NCBI RefSeq assembly: GCF_009687865.1
Contig: NZ_BLAE01000036.1
Location: forward strand, 124,001-188,000
DNA: 64,000 nt
Reading direction: 5' to 3'
Origin: Acrocarpospora macrocephala
GTDB lineage: Bacteria; Actinomycetota; Actinomycetes; Streptosporangiales; Streptosporangiaceae
Each line of letters starts with the position of its first letter. Positions within the stretch are counted from its first letter, which is position 1. Below, piece by piece: positions 41,884 to 51,225 of this stretch. Below the pieces are notes generated by a model. It did no database searches, had not been told where the DNA came from, and saw only the letters and a list, made by a program, of their open reading frames with translations. A program made the position numbers and the translations under genes.

Positions 41884-41908
41884 ACCAGTAGTCTCATCAT
41901 GACTAGTG
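41884..41908. promoter_or_regulatory. Second PadR-type operator
   Basis: CAGTAGTCT - CATCA - TGACTAGTG (within 41884-41908) has the same 9+5+9 geometry as the site at 41289, with two mismatches between arms. It lies upstream of padR and of the small divergent gene. Confidence 0.6.
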
Positions 41909-41944
41909 ATTCCGGATCATGGTTCCTGGGAGGCATCCATCCTG

Positions 41945-42175
41945 ATGACGCCTCATCCGAACGCGATCTGCATCGGCGGGCCCTGCCATGGCCTGCTCGT
42001 CCGCATCGACCAAGAGGTCGGCATTCTCCGTATCGACCATGAGACGCTGCCGGACGCCCGATACCGGGTGACCGCCGACCGTGTTCACCACCCGTCCTCG
42101 TCGCGGCCGTTCATCGTCTTGTCCTGGGCCGATGATCCCGCCGACGACGTCATCGATCAGCATGATCCCCGTTGA
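41945..42175 (+). CDS. Small conserved protein, 76 aa
   Basis: Reads TPHPNAICIGGPCHGLLVRI, DQEVGILRIDHETLPDARYR and ends in SWADDPADDVID. The C-x2-GGPCHG block with following beta strands recurs in small actinobacterial proteins of unknown function. ATG 41945 has GGGAGG further upstream; GTG 41906 would add 13 residues but falls in the operator. It may share PadR control. Confidence 0.6.
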   Translation: MTPHPNAICIGGPCHGLLVRIDQEVGILRIDHETLPDARYRVTADRVHHPSSSRPFIVLSWADDPADDVIDQHDPR

Positions 42176-42227
42176 CAACGCAAGCGTCAGGTTGGGTCAG
42201 TTCACCGCTCGTGTCGCCCCGAGCAGA

Positions 42228-45050
42228 TCACCGCTTCTTGGCCGCGGCGACGACGTAGTTGTCCCCAGTTGATGTGACGAGGAATGTCCATATTTCCGGA
42301 CCGGCGGTAAGCGTGCATTTCACAGCCGGGTACGTCTGGGGCACGCCGGGCGCGCAGTTCGCCGTGGCGGCGGCCAGGGCGGGCAGGCTGTTCGGTGATT
42401 GCCGGAGGTATTCCCAGACGTCGTACGCGTAGGTGGTCGAATCGGGGGCGGGAGCCAGCCCGCCGAGGAACGCCGAACCTTGGGTTAGATCGTCGTCAAG
42501 CGCCGCGTCCAGCAGCATTTCGACCGCGCGCGCTGCCTCTGCCGCGTTGTGCTGACTCTGCGCGGAGTCGGGGGCCGACGCACTGGGAAGCGTTATTTCG
42601 GGGACGTGGTCGGCCGCGCAGTCGGCTCCCGCGAAGGACGGGAGGGCGTCGACGACTCCGCCGGTGTAGGCGATCAGCCGGAATGTCTGGCTGTAGGTGT
42701 CGAAGGAGTAGACGAAGGACGCGGTTCGGTAGCCGTACGCGCCTTCGGGGTGGTTGAGCGTCGTGAGCAGCAGCCGGCGGCCACCGTTGGAGACGCAGCC
42801 GGTGGTGTGCAGCGGATCGCCGCGCGGGATGACGAAGTCCCTGCCGGTGTTGTGCCCGTTTCCGTAGCGCGCGGCGCGTACGTTTCCGTCCTGGGTGGGC
42901 CCGATCAGCACGGCCCAGTCCGCGGTGCTCACGAAGATCTGCTCAGTCGCCGGGCCACCCAGCTGCCAGGGCACCACGGTGGAGGGGAAGGCCAATCGTG
43001 TGGCGGATCGATCCCAGACCCGGATGTGGCCGTCGGCGAGGTACGCGGTGGCGCCGAGCGCGTTGCCGGTGCTCCACAGCACCAGGCGATCCCGTTTGCC
43101 GTCGGTGTCGAGGTTCGCGTCCACCGGCCACAGGCAGCCGACCCGCGCCGGCGCTCCCACGGGCGCGAGGTTCGCCCGAGGGGGAGCACACGCTCCGCCG
43201 GGCAGGGCGGCCGCGGTCGTGCGGTCCATGCGCGCGGGCCAGGCGACGTATCCCGGATGGTCGTCGACGCGGAGGAGCTGGACGAGGCTCAGCACGATCT
43301 GGATGGACTTGATGCCGGCATTGACCACTTCGGCGATCTTGGCGAGATTGCCCAGCACCGGCAGCGCGCTCAGATATCCCATCACCTTCGCGATCCGCGC
43401 CGACAGCTCGATGCCGCTCTCCACGATCGACGGCACGAACACGAGAATCAGCCGGGCCAGCAGTTCCGGATCCGTCAGGACGATGCCCGCGAGACGTACC
43501 ACGAAGTCGAGATCGCTGGTGTCCTGCTCGCCCTTGGGGAAGGAGAGGTGCCGGCTCAGCTCGTCCAGCAACTCCTGGTTCTTCTCGCTGTTGGCCGTCG
43601 ACAGATCCATGATCAGGGTTCGGTTGAGGAACAGGCCGAGCACCGGGAGGACGGCGTGGTTCACGAGCGTCAGGGCGCGGCTGTAGACCCTCGGCTTGCT
43701 GATGTCCAGGATTTGGGGGTCGTCGGCCACCTGGCCCCAGGCGACGGAGTAGTACCCCGCCTTGGTCTCGATTCTCGCCTGCCCGGGACGCGCGAACTCG
43801 GCCAGCTTCGCGATCTGGCTGGGCGGCAGGTCGTCGCGGTGCTCGCACGGCTCGAAGGAGACGCCGAAGAAGCTCAGGATGCCGCAGCCGGCGGCCTTCA
43901 CGCCGTACAGGACGTAGCCGGCGATGTCGGAGAGCACGGCCAGGACGATCGTGTCCAGGCTGGGCACGATCACGACCTGGCCGGGGACGGCGCCGAGCAC
44001 GTGATCGGCGTTCTTCCCGGCCTCGTAGAGGAACGCGACCGAGGGGCTGTTGTTGACGGCGGTGGTGGTCACGCCGTCCGAGCAGAGGACGACGGGGGAA
44101 GCCGCGGTGCCGGGCGCGGGCGGGACTCGCCAGGCGGGTGCGGCGCAGGTGTCGCCCGGCGACTTCCGGGCTCGTACGGCCCGACGCCCGCCACCCAAAT
44201 GGGCGATGGTGGTTTCGGTGCCGGATGGCGGAGCTGAGCAGGACCCCGGGTCCTTGCCGGCGTCGATCTCTTTCGAGATCTTCTGGATCTGCTCGACCAG
44301 GGAGCAGGTGAGCCGCCCATGGGCGCGGAGCTCCGCCTGACCGGGAGGCGGCGTGGAACCGTCGGCGAGCGGTTCCCGGGCGATCCGCCCGCACAGTTCG
44401 CCCGCGTGCTCGGTCAGCTCCTGGGCGCCGGACGGCCTCCTGATCAGGGCGTCCAGCAGGCTGACGGTGATCGCGTTCGGCTGCGCCGTCCACGGCATCA
44501 GCAACGTCTCGCCCACGCTGGCTGCTTTACAGTCCGCAACGAGGTCGTGCGGCGTCATTCCTGGAGCGGACACGACGGGGACGACCGTCAGCGGTTTGTC
44601 GGCTTTGTTGAGAATTACAGCTATTCCGCCGGAGTTCTCGTTCACCTCGACGGTGGCCGACGGTTTCCCGTCGGGTGAATCGCTCGCCAGGTCGTAGACG
44701 ACACCGGCGACCACGATTTTCGACGCCTGGGCGGTGGCGGCCCCCAGATCGATGGTGATCTTCTGGAATACGGTGGCTCCGCGTTTCCAGGGCACCGGCT
44801 GTGAAGCATAGGTGGTTTTCGCTATGACCGTAATTCCGGCCAGCAGCGCGATAATCGCGCCCACCGCGACGATCCGAAGGCGTCGCTTGACGCGTACCCC
44901 CGCCTGCTGGGCGGGAATGGGAACGAGCTGGCCGGGATCGGCTCGGAGAGCGGGCAACCGTGACCCGACATCGTCCAGATCTATCGGATCGAAACGCAGC
45001 TGAGTTTCGGCCTCCTTCGGAGGCTGTTGCGGTTTCCGCTTCCGCCACAT
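42228..45050 (-). CDS. Large membrane-anchored extracellular protein, 940 aa
   Basis: The N-terminus is cytoplasmic and Pro/Glu-rich, one membrane helix spans about 58-77, and about 860 residues lie outside. The first outer part has GVVYDLASDSPDGKP and ends in Cys-containing loops; a hydrophobic segment (LDTIVLAVLSDIAGYVLYGV) and another (LSALPVLGNLAKIAEVVNAG) follow. The C-terminal third has beta-propeller-like blocks (DGKRDRLVLWSTGNALGATA, GGRRLLLTTLNHPEGAYGYR). I do not recognise a family. The length, single gene status and AT-rich upstream region suggest a self-contained surface protein. Confidence 0.8.
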   Translation of the reverse strand: MWRKRKPQQPPKEAETQLRFDPIDLDDVGSRLPALRADPGQLVPIPAQQAGVRVKRRLRIVAVGAIIALLAGITVIAKTTYASQPVPWKRGATVFQKITIDLGAATAQASKIVVAGVVYDLASDSPDGKPSATVEVNENSGGIAVILNKADKPLTVVPVVSAPGMTPHDLVADCKAASVGETLLMPWTAQPNAITVSLLDALIRRPSGAQELTEHAGELCGRIAREPLADGSTPPPGQAELRAHGRLTCSLVEQIQKISKEIDAGKDPGSCSAPPSGTETTIAHLGGGRRAVRARKSPGDTCAAPAWRVPPAPGTAASPVVLCSDGVTTTAVNNSPSVAFLYEAGKNADHVLGAVPGQVVIVPSLDTIVLAVLSDIAGYVLYGVKAAGCGILSFFGVSFEPCEHRDDLPPSQIAKLAEFARPGQARIETKAGYYSVAWGQVADDPQILDISKPRVYSRALTLVNHAVLPVLGLFLNRTLIMDLSTANSEKNQELLDELSRHLSFPKGEQDTSDLDFVVRLAGIVLTDPELLARLILVFVPSIVESGIELSARIAKVMGYLSALPVLGNLAKIAEVVNAGIKSIQIVLSLVQLLRVDDHPGYVAWPARMDRTTAAALPGGACAPPRANLAPVGAPARVGCLWPVDANLDTDGKRDRLVLWSTGNALGATAYLADGHIRVWDRSATRLAFPSTVVPWQLGGPATEQIFVSTADWAVLIGPTQDGNVRAARYGNGHNTGRDFVIPRGDPLHTTGCVSNGGRRLLLTTLNHPEGAYGYRTASFVYSFDTYSQTFRLIAYTGGVVDALPSFAGADCAADHVPEITLPSASAPDSAQSQHNAAEAARAVEMLLDAALDDDLTQGSAFLGGLAPAPDSTTYAYDVWEYLRQSPNSLPALAAATANCAPGVPQTYPAVKCTLTAGPEIWTFLVTSTGDNYVVAAAKKR

Positions 45051-45193
45051 GTGCCGCTCTTCCGTTGGCGGGATGATCGGCCCATATCATCCGATAAAGC
45101 AGAGGTGAATGTCACTAATTGATGAAATCGAGATGAATTGTGTTTAGCCTTCGCGCCCGGTCGCCAAGAGACAGTATTGGGCGCCGTCCCTCT

Positions 45194-45763
45194 CTAGCGT
45201 GTGTAGAACTGGGCCACGATGCGGTCCATCAGTTCCTCGCCCGGCCGCTGGTCGCTGACCAGCCTCCATTGCTGCACGATCGCCACGGGCAGCAGCGACA
45301 ACAGCTCTATGTCCGTGGACGCCGGTAGTTCGCCGCGGTCGATAGCGCGGGTGACGATCGTGCGCAGGCCGTTCACGAGTGTTCCGGTCATGCCGGCGCG
45401 GAACGCTTCACGTAGCTGGGGGTTGTTGGCGATCTCGCCGCTGACGGCGGCCAGCGCCTGCGAGCCGCGGTGCTCTCCGCGGAGCAGCGCGTGCAGGAAG
45501 CGCCGCATGTCTTCGGCGAGGCTACCGGTGTCGGGGATGTCGGGGACGACGTCGGCGCGGCGCTGCATCGCTTCGGCCGCGAGCGCCGCCTTGTTGGGCC
45601 AGCGCAGATAGAGGCTGGCCTTGCTCACCCCGGCCCGCGCGGCGACCTGTTCCATCGCCAAGCCCGCGTAGCCGACCTCGGCCAGCAACTCCAGCGCCGC
45701 GGCCAGCACCGCCGCATCCACACCGGGATCGCGTGGGCGACCCCGTCGAGGCCGGTCCGCCAT
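45194..45763 (-). CDS. TetR-family regulator of the MMPL exporter
   Basis: A 189-aa repressor: AALELLAEVGYAGLAMEQ, AARAGVSKASLYLRWPNK is the DNA-binding region (about 18-60), followed by a TetR_C domain (LRGEHRGSQALAAVSGEIAN). It is divergent from an MMPL exporter with a 129-base gap rich in symmetry, so it probably represses the exporter until a lipid or drug-like ligand binds. Confidence 0.92.
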   Translation of the reverse strand: MADRPRRGRPRDPGVDAAVLAAALELLAEVGYAGLAMEQVAARAGVSKASLYLRWPNKAALAAEAMQRRADVVPDIPDTGSLAEDMRRFLHALLRGEHRGSQALAAVSGEIANNPQLREAFRAGMTGTLVNGLRTIVTRAIDRGELPASTDIELLSLLPVAIVQQWRLVSDQRPGEELMDRIVAQFYTR

Positions 45764-45792
45764 CTTTCTCGTCTCTTCCCGTCGGCGACTCT

Positions 45793-45846
45793 TTACTAAA
45801 CGCCAGCGTCTGGATATTGTCGGCCGCCGACGGCATTACCAGACGC
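45793..45846. promoter_or_regulatory. Nested symmetric operator between TetR and MMPL genes
   Basis: TTTA-c-TAAA (45793-45801 region) is followed by GCGTCTGG (45806-45813), GTCGGC (45819-45824), C, GCCGAC (45826-45831) and CCAGACGC (45839-45846): two nested perfect inverted repeats about one centre, with loops of 5 and 7 bases between the arms. Confidence 0.6.
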
Positions 45847-45892
45847 AGCCGTTCAGATAATACACCCCAGGCATCCGGTGAGGACGTAGGTC

Positions 45893-48202
45893 ATGTTCGA
45901 GGCGTTGGCACGGTTCGTTGTCCGGTTCCGCTGGCTGATCGTAGTGGTGTGGGCAGCCGGGGTCGCCGGTGCGGTGTTCGCGCTGCCGAGCCTGTCCAGC
46001 GTCACCCAGTCGAACAACGCCCAGTTCCTGTCAGCCGACGCGCCGAGCCGGCACGCGGCCAGCCTGGCCGCCCCGTTTCAGGGGGCCGCCCCCGGTGCTA
46101 CCGCGATCATCGTCGCGTCCCGGGCGAACGGGCCGCTCACCCCGGCCGACGACGCCGCGATCGAGCGGGTGCTGCAAGCCGCCGCGACCGTCAAGGAGGT
46201 GACCTCGGTACGCGATCAGGGCGGGTCGGCCGACGGACAGGCGCGCCGGGCGCTGCTGATGACCGTGCCCGACGGCCCCGGCAACACATCCAACGCCGAT
46301 CTGGTCACCGCCGTCCGCGCCACGTTCGCCTCCGCCACAGCGCCGGTGGGGCTGACCTTCCACCTGACCGGCCCGCTGGCGCAGAGCACCGACGCGGATA
46401 CCGCTTCAACGAAGGCGGGCAGCAACATTCACCGGTTCACCCTGCTGTTCGTGATCGTGTTGTTGTTCGTCGTGTACCGCTCCCTGCTGGCCCCCGTCGT
46501 CACCTTGATCCCCGCGGTGCTGGCGCTGCTGCTGGCCGGGCCGGTGATCGGCCAGGCCGGGCAGGCCGGGCTGCCGGTGTCGCCGGCCATCCAGCAGTTG
46601 CTCGTGGTGCTGCTGCTCGGCGCCGGCACCGACTACGGCCTGTTCCTTGTCTTCCGGATGCGTGAAGAGATCCGCCGCGGCCGGCAACCCCGCGAAGCCC
46701 TGATCGCCGCGATGGCCCGGGTCGGGGAATCGATCACCTTCTCGGCCGTCACCGTGATCGCGGCGCTGGCCTGCCTCGGTCTTGCCTCCTTCGGCCTGTA
46801 CCGCGGCCTCGGTCCAGCGCTTGCCATCGCTCTGGGCGTGATGCTGCTGGCCGCGCTGACGCTGCTGCCGGCTCTCCTGGCGATCGCCGGGCGGGCGCTG
46901 TTCTGGCCCACCCACCTCGCCAGCGGGCAGCAACCCGTCGGCGTGTGGGGGCGCGTCTCCACCCGCGCGGTACGGCGGCCCTTGCCCGTCCTCGCCGCCG
47001 GGATGCTCCTCTTCGGTGGTCTCTCGGCAGGCTTGAACGGGTTCACCACCGGCGGGTTCACCACCAGCAACCCCACCACGACCGGCGATTCCGCCGCCGG
47101 CACCGCCGCGCTGGCCGCGCACTTCCCCGCCCCCACGAACAACGGCGAGACGTTGCTGCTGCGGTTCGCCGACCCTGTCTGGCACAACCCGGACGCCCTG
47201 CAAACGGCCCAGCGGCAACTGACCGCGGCCCCCGGCATCAGCGCGCTGACCGGTCCGCTCAACCCCAACGGCACCACCGTCACCGCCGCCGAGCTGGCCG
47301 GCCTCCACTCGAGCCTCGGCTCGGCCGCGACACCGCCGGCCGGGGTCTCGCCGGACCTGTACCGGACATACCGAGCCAGTACCCAGTTCATCAGCCCCGA
47401 CGGGCGTACCGTACGCTTCGACGCCGTACCCGCCGCCGGACCGGCCGGCAGCCGAGCCGCCATCGACGCCATCCCCGCACTGCGGACCATCGTGACCGAG
47501 GTGGCGACCGGAGTCGCCGCGACCGGCAGCGGTGTCGCCGGGCTCGACGCGACCGCGTACGACATCTACACGGCCTCCACCAGCGATCTGGCCCGCCTGG
47601 TCCCCATCGTGCTGCTGGTCATCGCATTACTGCTCGCCGTGCTGCTGCGCAGCCTCATCGCGCCGCTGTATCTGATCGTCACCGTGGGCCTGTCCTACCT
47701 GGCCGCCCTCGGCTTCGCCACCATCGTGTTCGTCCACTACGGCGACGGCGAGGGCCTGAACTTCATCATCCCGATCCTGCTGTTCATCTTCGCCATGGCC
47801 CTGGGCGAGGACTACAACATCCTGCTCATGGCCCGCGTCCGCGAAGAAGCCCACACCCATCCGCTGCGCGAGGCCCTCACCCGCGCGATCGGACGCACCG
47901 GCGGCACCATCACCGCGGCCGGGCTCATCCTGGCCGGCACCTTCGCCGTCCTGGCCATCGCCGGCAACAACACCCAGGCCCGCCAGCTCGGCTTCACCAT
48001 CGCCTTCGCCGTCATCCTGGACACCTTCTTCGTCCGCACCCTCCTGGTCCCCGCCGCCGCCGTCCTACTCGGCCGATACAACTGGTGGCCCTCCGCCCTG
48101 TCCCGCATCCCCGCCGACCACAGGCCCACCGCCACACCCGACCCCACAGCCCGTAAAGCAGGCGACCCCGCCAAGCCAGCCACGACAACAGGTAAGCCAT
48201 GA
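45893..48202 (+). CDS. MMPL-family (RND superfamily) transporter
   Basis: The 769-aa membrane protein has the two-fold RND plan: helix 1, a large outside loop, a block of five helices, then the same again. LLGAGTDYGLFLVFRMREEI and FAMALGEDYNILLMARVREE are the paired helix-4 segments with proton-relay Asp/Tyr and Glu/Asp. A loop FTTGGFTTSNPTTTGDSAAG lies in the second outside domain. MMPL proteins export lipids, pigments or drugs by proton motive force. GAGGA precedes the ATG. It is alone, controlled by the divergent TetR. Confidence 0.93.
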   Translation: MFEALARFVVRFRWLIVVVWAAGVAGAVFALPSLSSVTQSNNAQFLSADAPSRHAASLAAPFQGAAPGATAIIVASRANGPLTPADDAAIERVLQAAATVKEVTSVRDQGGSADGQARRALLMTVPDGPGNTSNADLVTAVRATFASATAPVGLTFHLTGPLAQSTDADTASTKAGSNIHRFTLLFVIVLLFVVYRSLLAPVVTLIPAVLALLLAGPVIGQAGQAGLPVSPAIQQLLVVLLLGAGTDYGLFLVFRMREEIRRGRQPREALIAAMARVGESITFSAVTVIAALACLGLASFGLYRGLGPALAIALGVMLLAALTLLPALLAIAGRALFWPTHLASGQQPVGVWGRVSTRAVRRPLPVLAAGMLLFGGLSAGLNGFTTGGFTTSNPTTTGDSAAGTAALAAHFPAPTNNGETLLLRFADPVWHNPDALQTAQRQLTAAPGISALTGPLNPNGTTVTAAELAGLHSSLGSAATPPAGVSPDLYRTYRASTQFISPDGRTVRFDAVPAAGPAGSRAAIDAIPALRTIVTEVATGVAATGSGVAGLDATAYDIYTASTSDLARLVPIVLLVIALLLAVLLRSLIAPLYLIVTVGLSYLAALGFATIVFVHYGDGEGLNFIIPILLFIFAMALGEDYNILLMARVREEAHTHPLREALTRAIGRTGGTITAAGLILAGTFAVLAIAGNNTQARQLGFTIAFAVILDTFFVRTLLVPAAAVLLGRYNWWPSALSRIPADHRPTATPDPTARKAGDPAKPATTTGKP

Positions 48203-48269
48203 CCCGACCCGATAACCTCATCGAACGGCCAGCGGAGCAGGCCGATCACCTGGACCGGCCCGGCCAGCG

Positions 48270-49118
48270 CTATAAGCCCACGGGCCTGAGGAAGCTGTGG
48301 AGGACCACCAGGCCCTTTCCGTACTTTTCGTCAACCTCGTGTTGGAGTTCTGGTGTGGCCAGCCAGGCCCCGATCTCGACCTGGCCTTTCAGTTCGTCGA
48401 CCCAGCCCGAGAAGACCCCTTTGATCTCCTTGGACGCCCTCCCGTGGAGGGTCTGTAGTTCCTTCTTGGTGTGCTGGGCTTGGCTCAGGCACAGCGCGCC
48501 GCCCCAGAGTTCGCGGATCGCGGGCTCGCGGGTGGTCGCGTCGCCGGTGAAACGCAGGTTCAGGACAAGCCGTTCGTGGTCGTTGGCGTATCGCTCCACG
48601 GATCGAGGGTCATTGGAGTCGTAGCCTTCGATCTCGTCCAGGTAGCTCTGGTCCAACCAGGCGCCCGCGTACCCGGGAAGCTTCTTGGCCCGGGTGATCG
48701 CGGCGTCGATCGCCTGCTGGGTCGCCTTGGCGGGGGCGACCGGGCGCCAGCCTCCTGAGGGTTCTGGGCAGGGGGAGGTGAACCTGGATCGGCTAGGCGG
48801 GGAATCGGGGCGCTCGGCTGGGCGGGGCGGCTCGGTGAGCGTCAGCTTCTCGCCGTCCCAGGTGCCGACCACGCGGTATTCGCCCCAGCGCACGCCGTGC
48901 CGGTCGGAGTGCTCGACCCCGTTCCAATCCCACCCGGCGATGTCGGGGCCACCGCACTGAGGCGGGAGGGAGAAGTCGATCGCCACGCAGAGCCGGGGGC
49001 CGTGCTTCTGGCTGGCCAGTACGAATGTGTCAGCTTCGTACCGCGGTTCGGGAGCGGTCGCGGCCGTCCCGCAGGCGGCGAGTGCCGCGAGCACGGCTAC
49101 CAGCCGGATACCTCTCAT
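48270..49118 (-). CDS. Secreted lipoprotein, 282 aa
   Basis: Starts at ATG 49118. The signal peptide ends with the lipobox LAAC (Cys16). The mature protein has a beta-rich first half (VLASQKHGPRLCVAIDFSLP, RVVGTWDGEKLTLTEPPRP), with four Cys, and a helical second half (AQHTKKELQTLHGRASKEIK). No family is recognised; similar lipoproteins of unknown role occur in actinomycetes. It is convergent with the MMPL gene. Confidence 0.8.
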   Translation of the reverse strand: MRGIRLVAVLAALAACGTAATAPEPRYEADTFVLASQKHGPRLCVAIDFSLPPQCGGPDIAGWDWNGVEHSDRHGVRWGEYRVVGTWDGEKLTLTEPPRPAERPDSPPSRSRFTSPCPEPSGGWRPVAPAKATQQAIDAAITRAKKLPGYAGAWLDQSYLDEIEGYDSNDPRSVERYANDHERLVLNLRFTGDATTREPAIRELWGGALCLSQAQHTKKELQTLHGRASKEIKGVFSGWVDELKGQVEIGAWLATPELQHEVDEKYGKGLVVLHSFLRPVGL

Positions 49119-49170
49119 GCATCTGAGACGGTACAAGGATTTCGATCTAATTGTTGGGTTTCGCGCGGCG

Positions 49171-50199
49171 TCAGCGGCGGCGTGCCGCGGGCTGCAGGGC
49201 CGGGCTGACCCAGCCGTTCTCGGCGGGGTTGATGGTCAGTCCTGGTGGCACGATCTCGTCGATGCGGTCCAGCACGTCGTCCGGCAGTTCGATGTCGGCG
49301 GCGGACAGCTGGGATTCGAGATGGTCCATGGTCCTGGGGCCGATGATCGCTGAGGTGACCGCGGGATGGCGCAGGACGAACGCGATGGCCATCTCGATCA
49401 GGGTCATCCCGGCCTGCTCGGCCAGCTCCGCGAGCCGTTCTACGGCCTGGAGCTTGCGCTGGTTGTCCGGCAGCGACAGGTCGAAGCGGTTGGCCAGCCG
49501 GCGGCGGGCCGCGGAGAACGGCCCTTCCGACTCCGTGCCCTTGCGGTAGCGGCCGGTGAGCCAGCCGCCGGCCAGCGGGCTGTAGGGGATGACACCCATC
49601 CCGTGCCGGGCGCAGGTGGGCAGCGCGTCGGCCTCGATCGCGCGCACCAGCATGTTGTACGGCGGCTGCTCGCACACGAACCGCTCGCGGCAACGCTCGC
49701 GGGCGGTCCACTGGGCCTCCACGATCGCCGAGACCGGCCAGGTCGAGTGGCCGAGGTAGCGGACCTTGCCGGCGCGGACGAGGTCGGTGAGGGCGCCGAG
49801 CGTCTCGTCGATGTCGGTGTCGGGGTCGTAGCGGTGGATCTGGTAGAGATCAATCCAGTCGGTGCCCAGCCGGCGCAGCGAATTCTCGACCTCGCGGACG
49901 ATCCAGCGGCGGGAGTTCCCGCGCTGGTTGAGATCCTCGCCCATCGGCATGTGCGCCTTGCTGGCCAGGACGACGTCGTCGCGCCTGCCCCCGGCCAGGG
50001 CCTTGCCGACGATGACCTCGGACTCGCCGCCGGAGTAGACGTCGGCGGTGTCGATGAAGTTGATCCCGGCGTCCAGCGCGCGATGGATGACGCGGACGCT
50101 CTCGTCGTGGTCCTTGGTGCCCCAGTCGCCGAACATCATGGCTCCGAGGCACAGCTCGCTGACCGAGACGCCGGTACGGCCCAGACGGCGATACTCCAT
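49171..50199 (-). CDS. Aldo/keto reductase
   Basis: A 342-aa TIM-barrel NADPH-dependent reductase. The catalytic tetrad is visible: Asp in NFIDTADVYSGG, Tyr in the same block (VYSGG), Lys in VLASKAHMPMG and His in LYQIHRYDPD. The C-terminal cofactor loop (SAIIGPRTMDHLESQLSAAD) is typical of the AKR group close to YajO/Tas. The substrate is unknown. It is divergent from an XRE regulator that likely controls it. Confidence 0.92.
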   Translation of the reverse strand: MEYRRLGRTGVSVSELCLGAMMFGDWGTKDHDESVRVIHRALDAGINFIDTADVYSGGESEVIVGKALAGGRRDDVVLASKAHMPMGEDLNQRGNSRRWIVREVENSLRRLGTDWIDLYQIHRYDPDTDIDETLGALTDLVRAGKVRYLGHSTWPVSAIVEAQWTARERCRERFVCEQPPYNMLVRAIEADALPTCARHGMGVIPYSPLAGGWLTGRYRKGTESEGPFSAARRRLANRFDLSLPDNQRKLQAVERLAELAEQAGMTLIEMAIAFVLRHPAVTSAIIGPRTMDHLESQLSAADIELPDDVLDRIDEIVPPGLTINPAENGWVSPALQPAARRR

Positions 50200-50345
50200 G
50201 GGTTGCTCCTGATCAGGTACGGGTGATGGGTCGGCGCGGCACGAGTTCGATCGTCGGCCAAGGTAACGGGTCGGCGGGAGTCACTGCCGTTCCAGGTATC
50301 GGCAGTACCTGTCTGGCCGCCGAACAGCTCACATACCGTGGACGT

Positions 50346-51215
50346 ATGGACGATCGAGCCGAGATCCAGGCCTTCCTCAGCTCCCGGCGGGCCCGTCTCA
50401 CCCCCGAGCAGGCGGGTCTTCCGGCCTTCGGCGGCAACCGCCGGGTCAAGGGGCTGCGCCGCGAGGAGGTCGCCCTGCTGGCCGGCGTCTCGGTCGACTA
50501 CTACGTGCGCCTTGAGCGCGGCAACCTCGCCGGCGCCTCCGACAGCGTCCTGGACGGCCTCGCGCGGGCCCTGCACCTCGACGAGGCCGAACGCGACCAC
50601 CTGTTCGGCCTGGCCCGCCGCCCCGGCCTCCGCACCGCCGCACCCCGCAGGACCGCCGCGCGGCGCGTGCGCCCGGCCCTCCAGCAGGTCCTCGACGCGA
50701 TCATCGACGCCCCCGCCTGGATCCGCAACGACCGCCACGACCTGCTGGCCGCCAACCGGATGGCCCGCGCCCTGTACTCCCCGATGCTCGCCGACCCCCG
50801 CCGTCCCGCCAACACCGCCCGCTTCATCTACCTCGACCCCGCCTCCCGCCGGTTCTTCATCGACTGGGACAAGGCCGCCGACGACATCGCCGCCATCCTG
50901 CGCTCCGAAGCGGGACGCAACCCTCACGACAAGGCGTTCACCGAGCTCATCGGCGAACTGTCCACCCGCAGCGAGACGTTCCGCCGGCGCTGGGCCGACC
51001 ACAACGTCCGCTTCCACCGCACCGGCGTCAAACGCCTCCACCACCCCGCCGTCGGCGACCTCGAACTGAACTTCGAGGCCATGACGCTCCCCTCCGACCC
51101 GGGCCTCACCCTCATCGTCTACACCGCCGCCCCCGACACCCCGAGCGCCGACTCCTTGCGCCTCCTGTCCACCTGGGCCGTCACCCAAGACCACGACCGC
51201 TCCACGAGCATCTGA
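50346..51215 (+). CDS. XRE-family regulator with MmyB-like ligand domain
   Basis: A 289-aa protein. The HTH is at about 10-75 (KGLRREEVALLAGVSVDYYV, RLERGNLAGAS). The rest is the MmyB-type domain (APAWIRNDRHDLLAANRMAR, ARFIYLDPASRRFFIDW, LELNFEAMTLPSDPGLTLIV), which binds fatty-acid-like ligands in known members. ATG 50346 is six bases after TACCGT, so it is probably leaderless. Divergence from the aldo/keto reductase suggests control of that gene. Confidence 0.92.
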   Translation: MDDRAEIQAFLSSRRARLTPEQAGLPAFGGNRRVKGLRREEVALLAGVSVDYYVRLERGNLAGASDSVLDGLARALHLDEAERDHLFGLARRPGLRTAAPRRTAARRVRPALQQVLDAIIDAPAWIRNDRHDLLAANRMARALYSPMLADPRRPANTARFIYLDPASRRFFIDWDKAADDIAAILRSEAGRNPHDKAFTELIGELSTRSETFRRRWADHNVRFHRTGVKRLHHPAVGDLELNFEAMTLPSDPGLTLIVYTAAPDTPSADSLRLLSTWAVTQDHDRSTSI

Positions 51216-51225
51216 CCAGCGGGGA

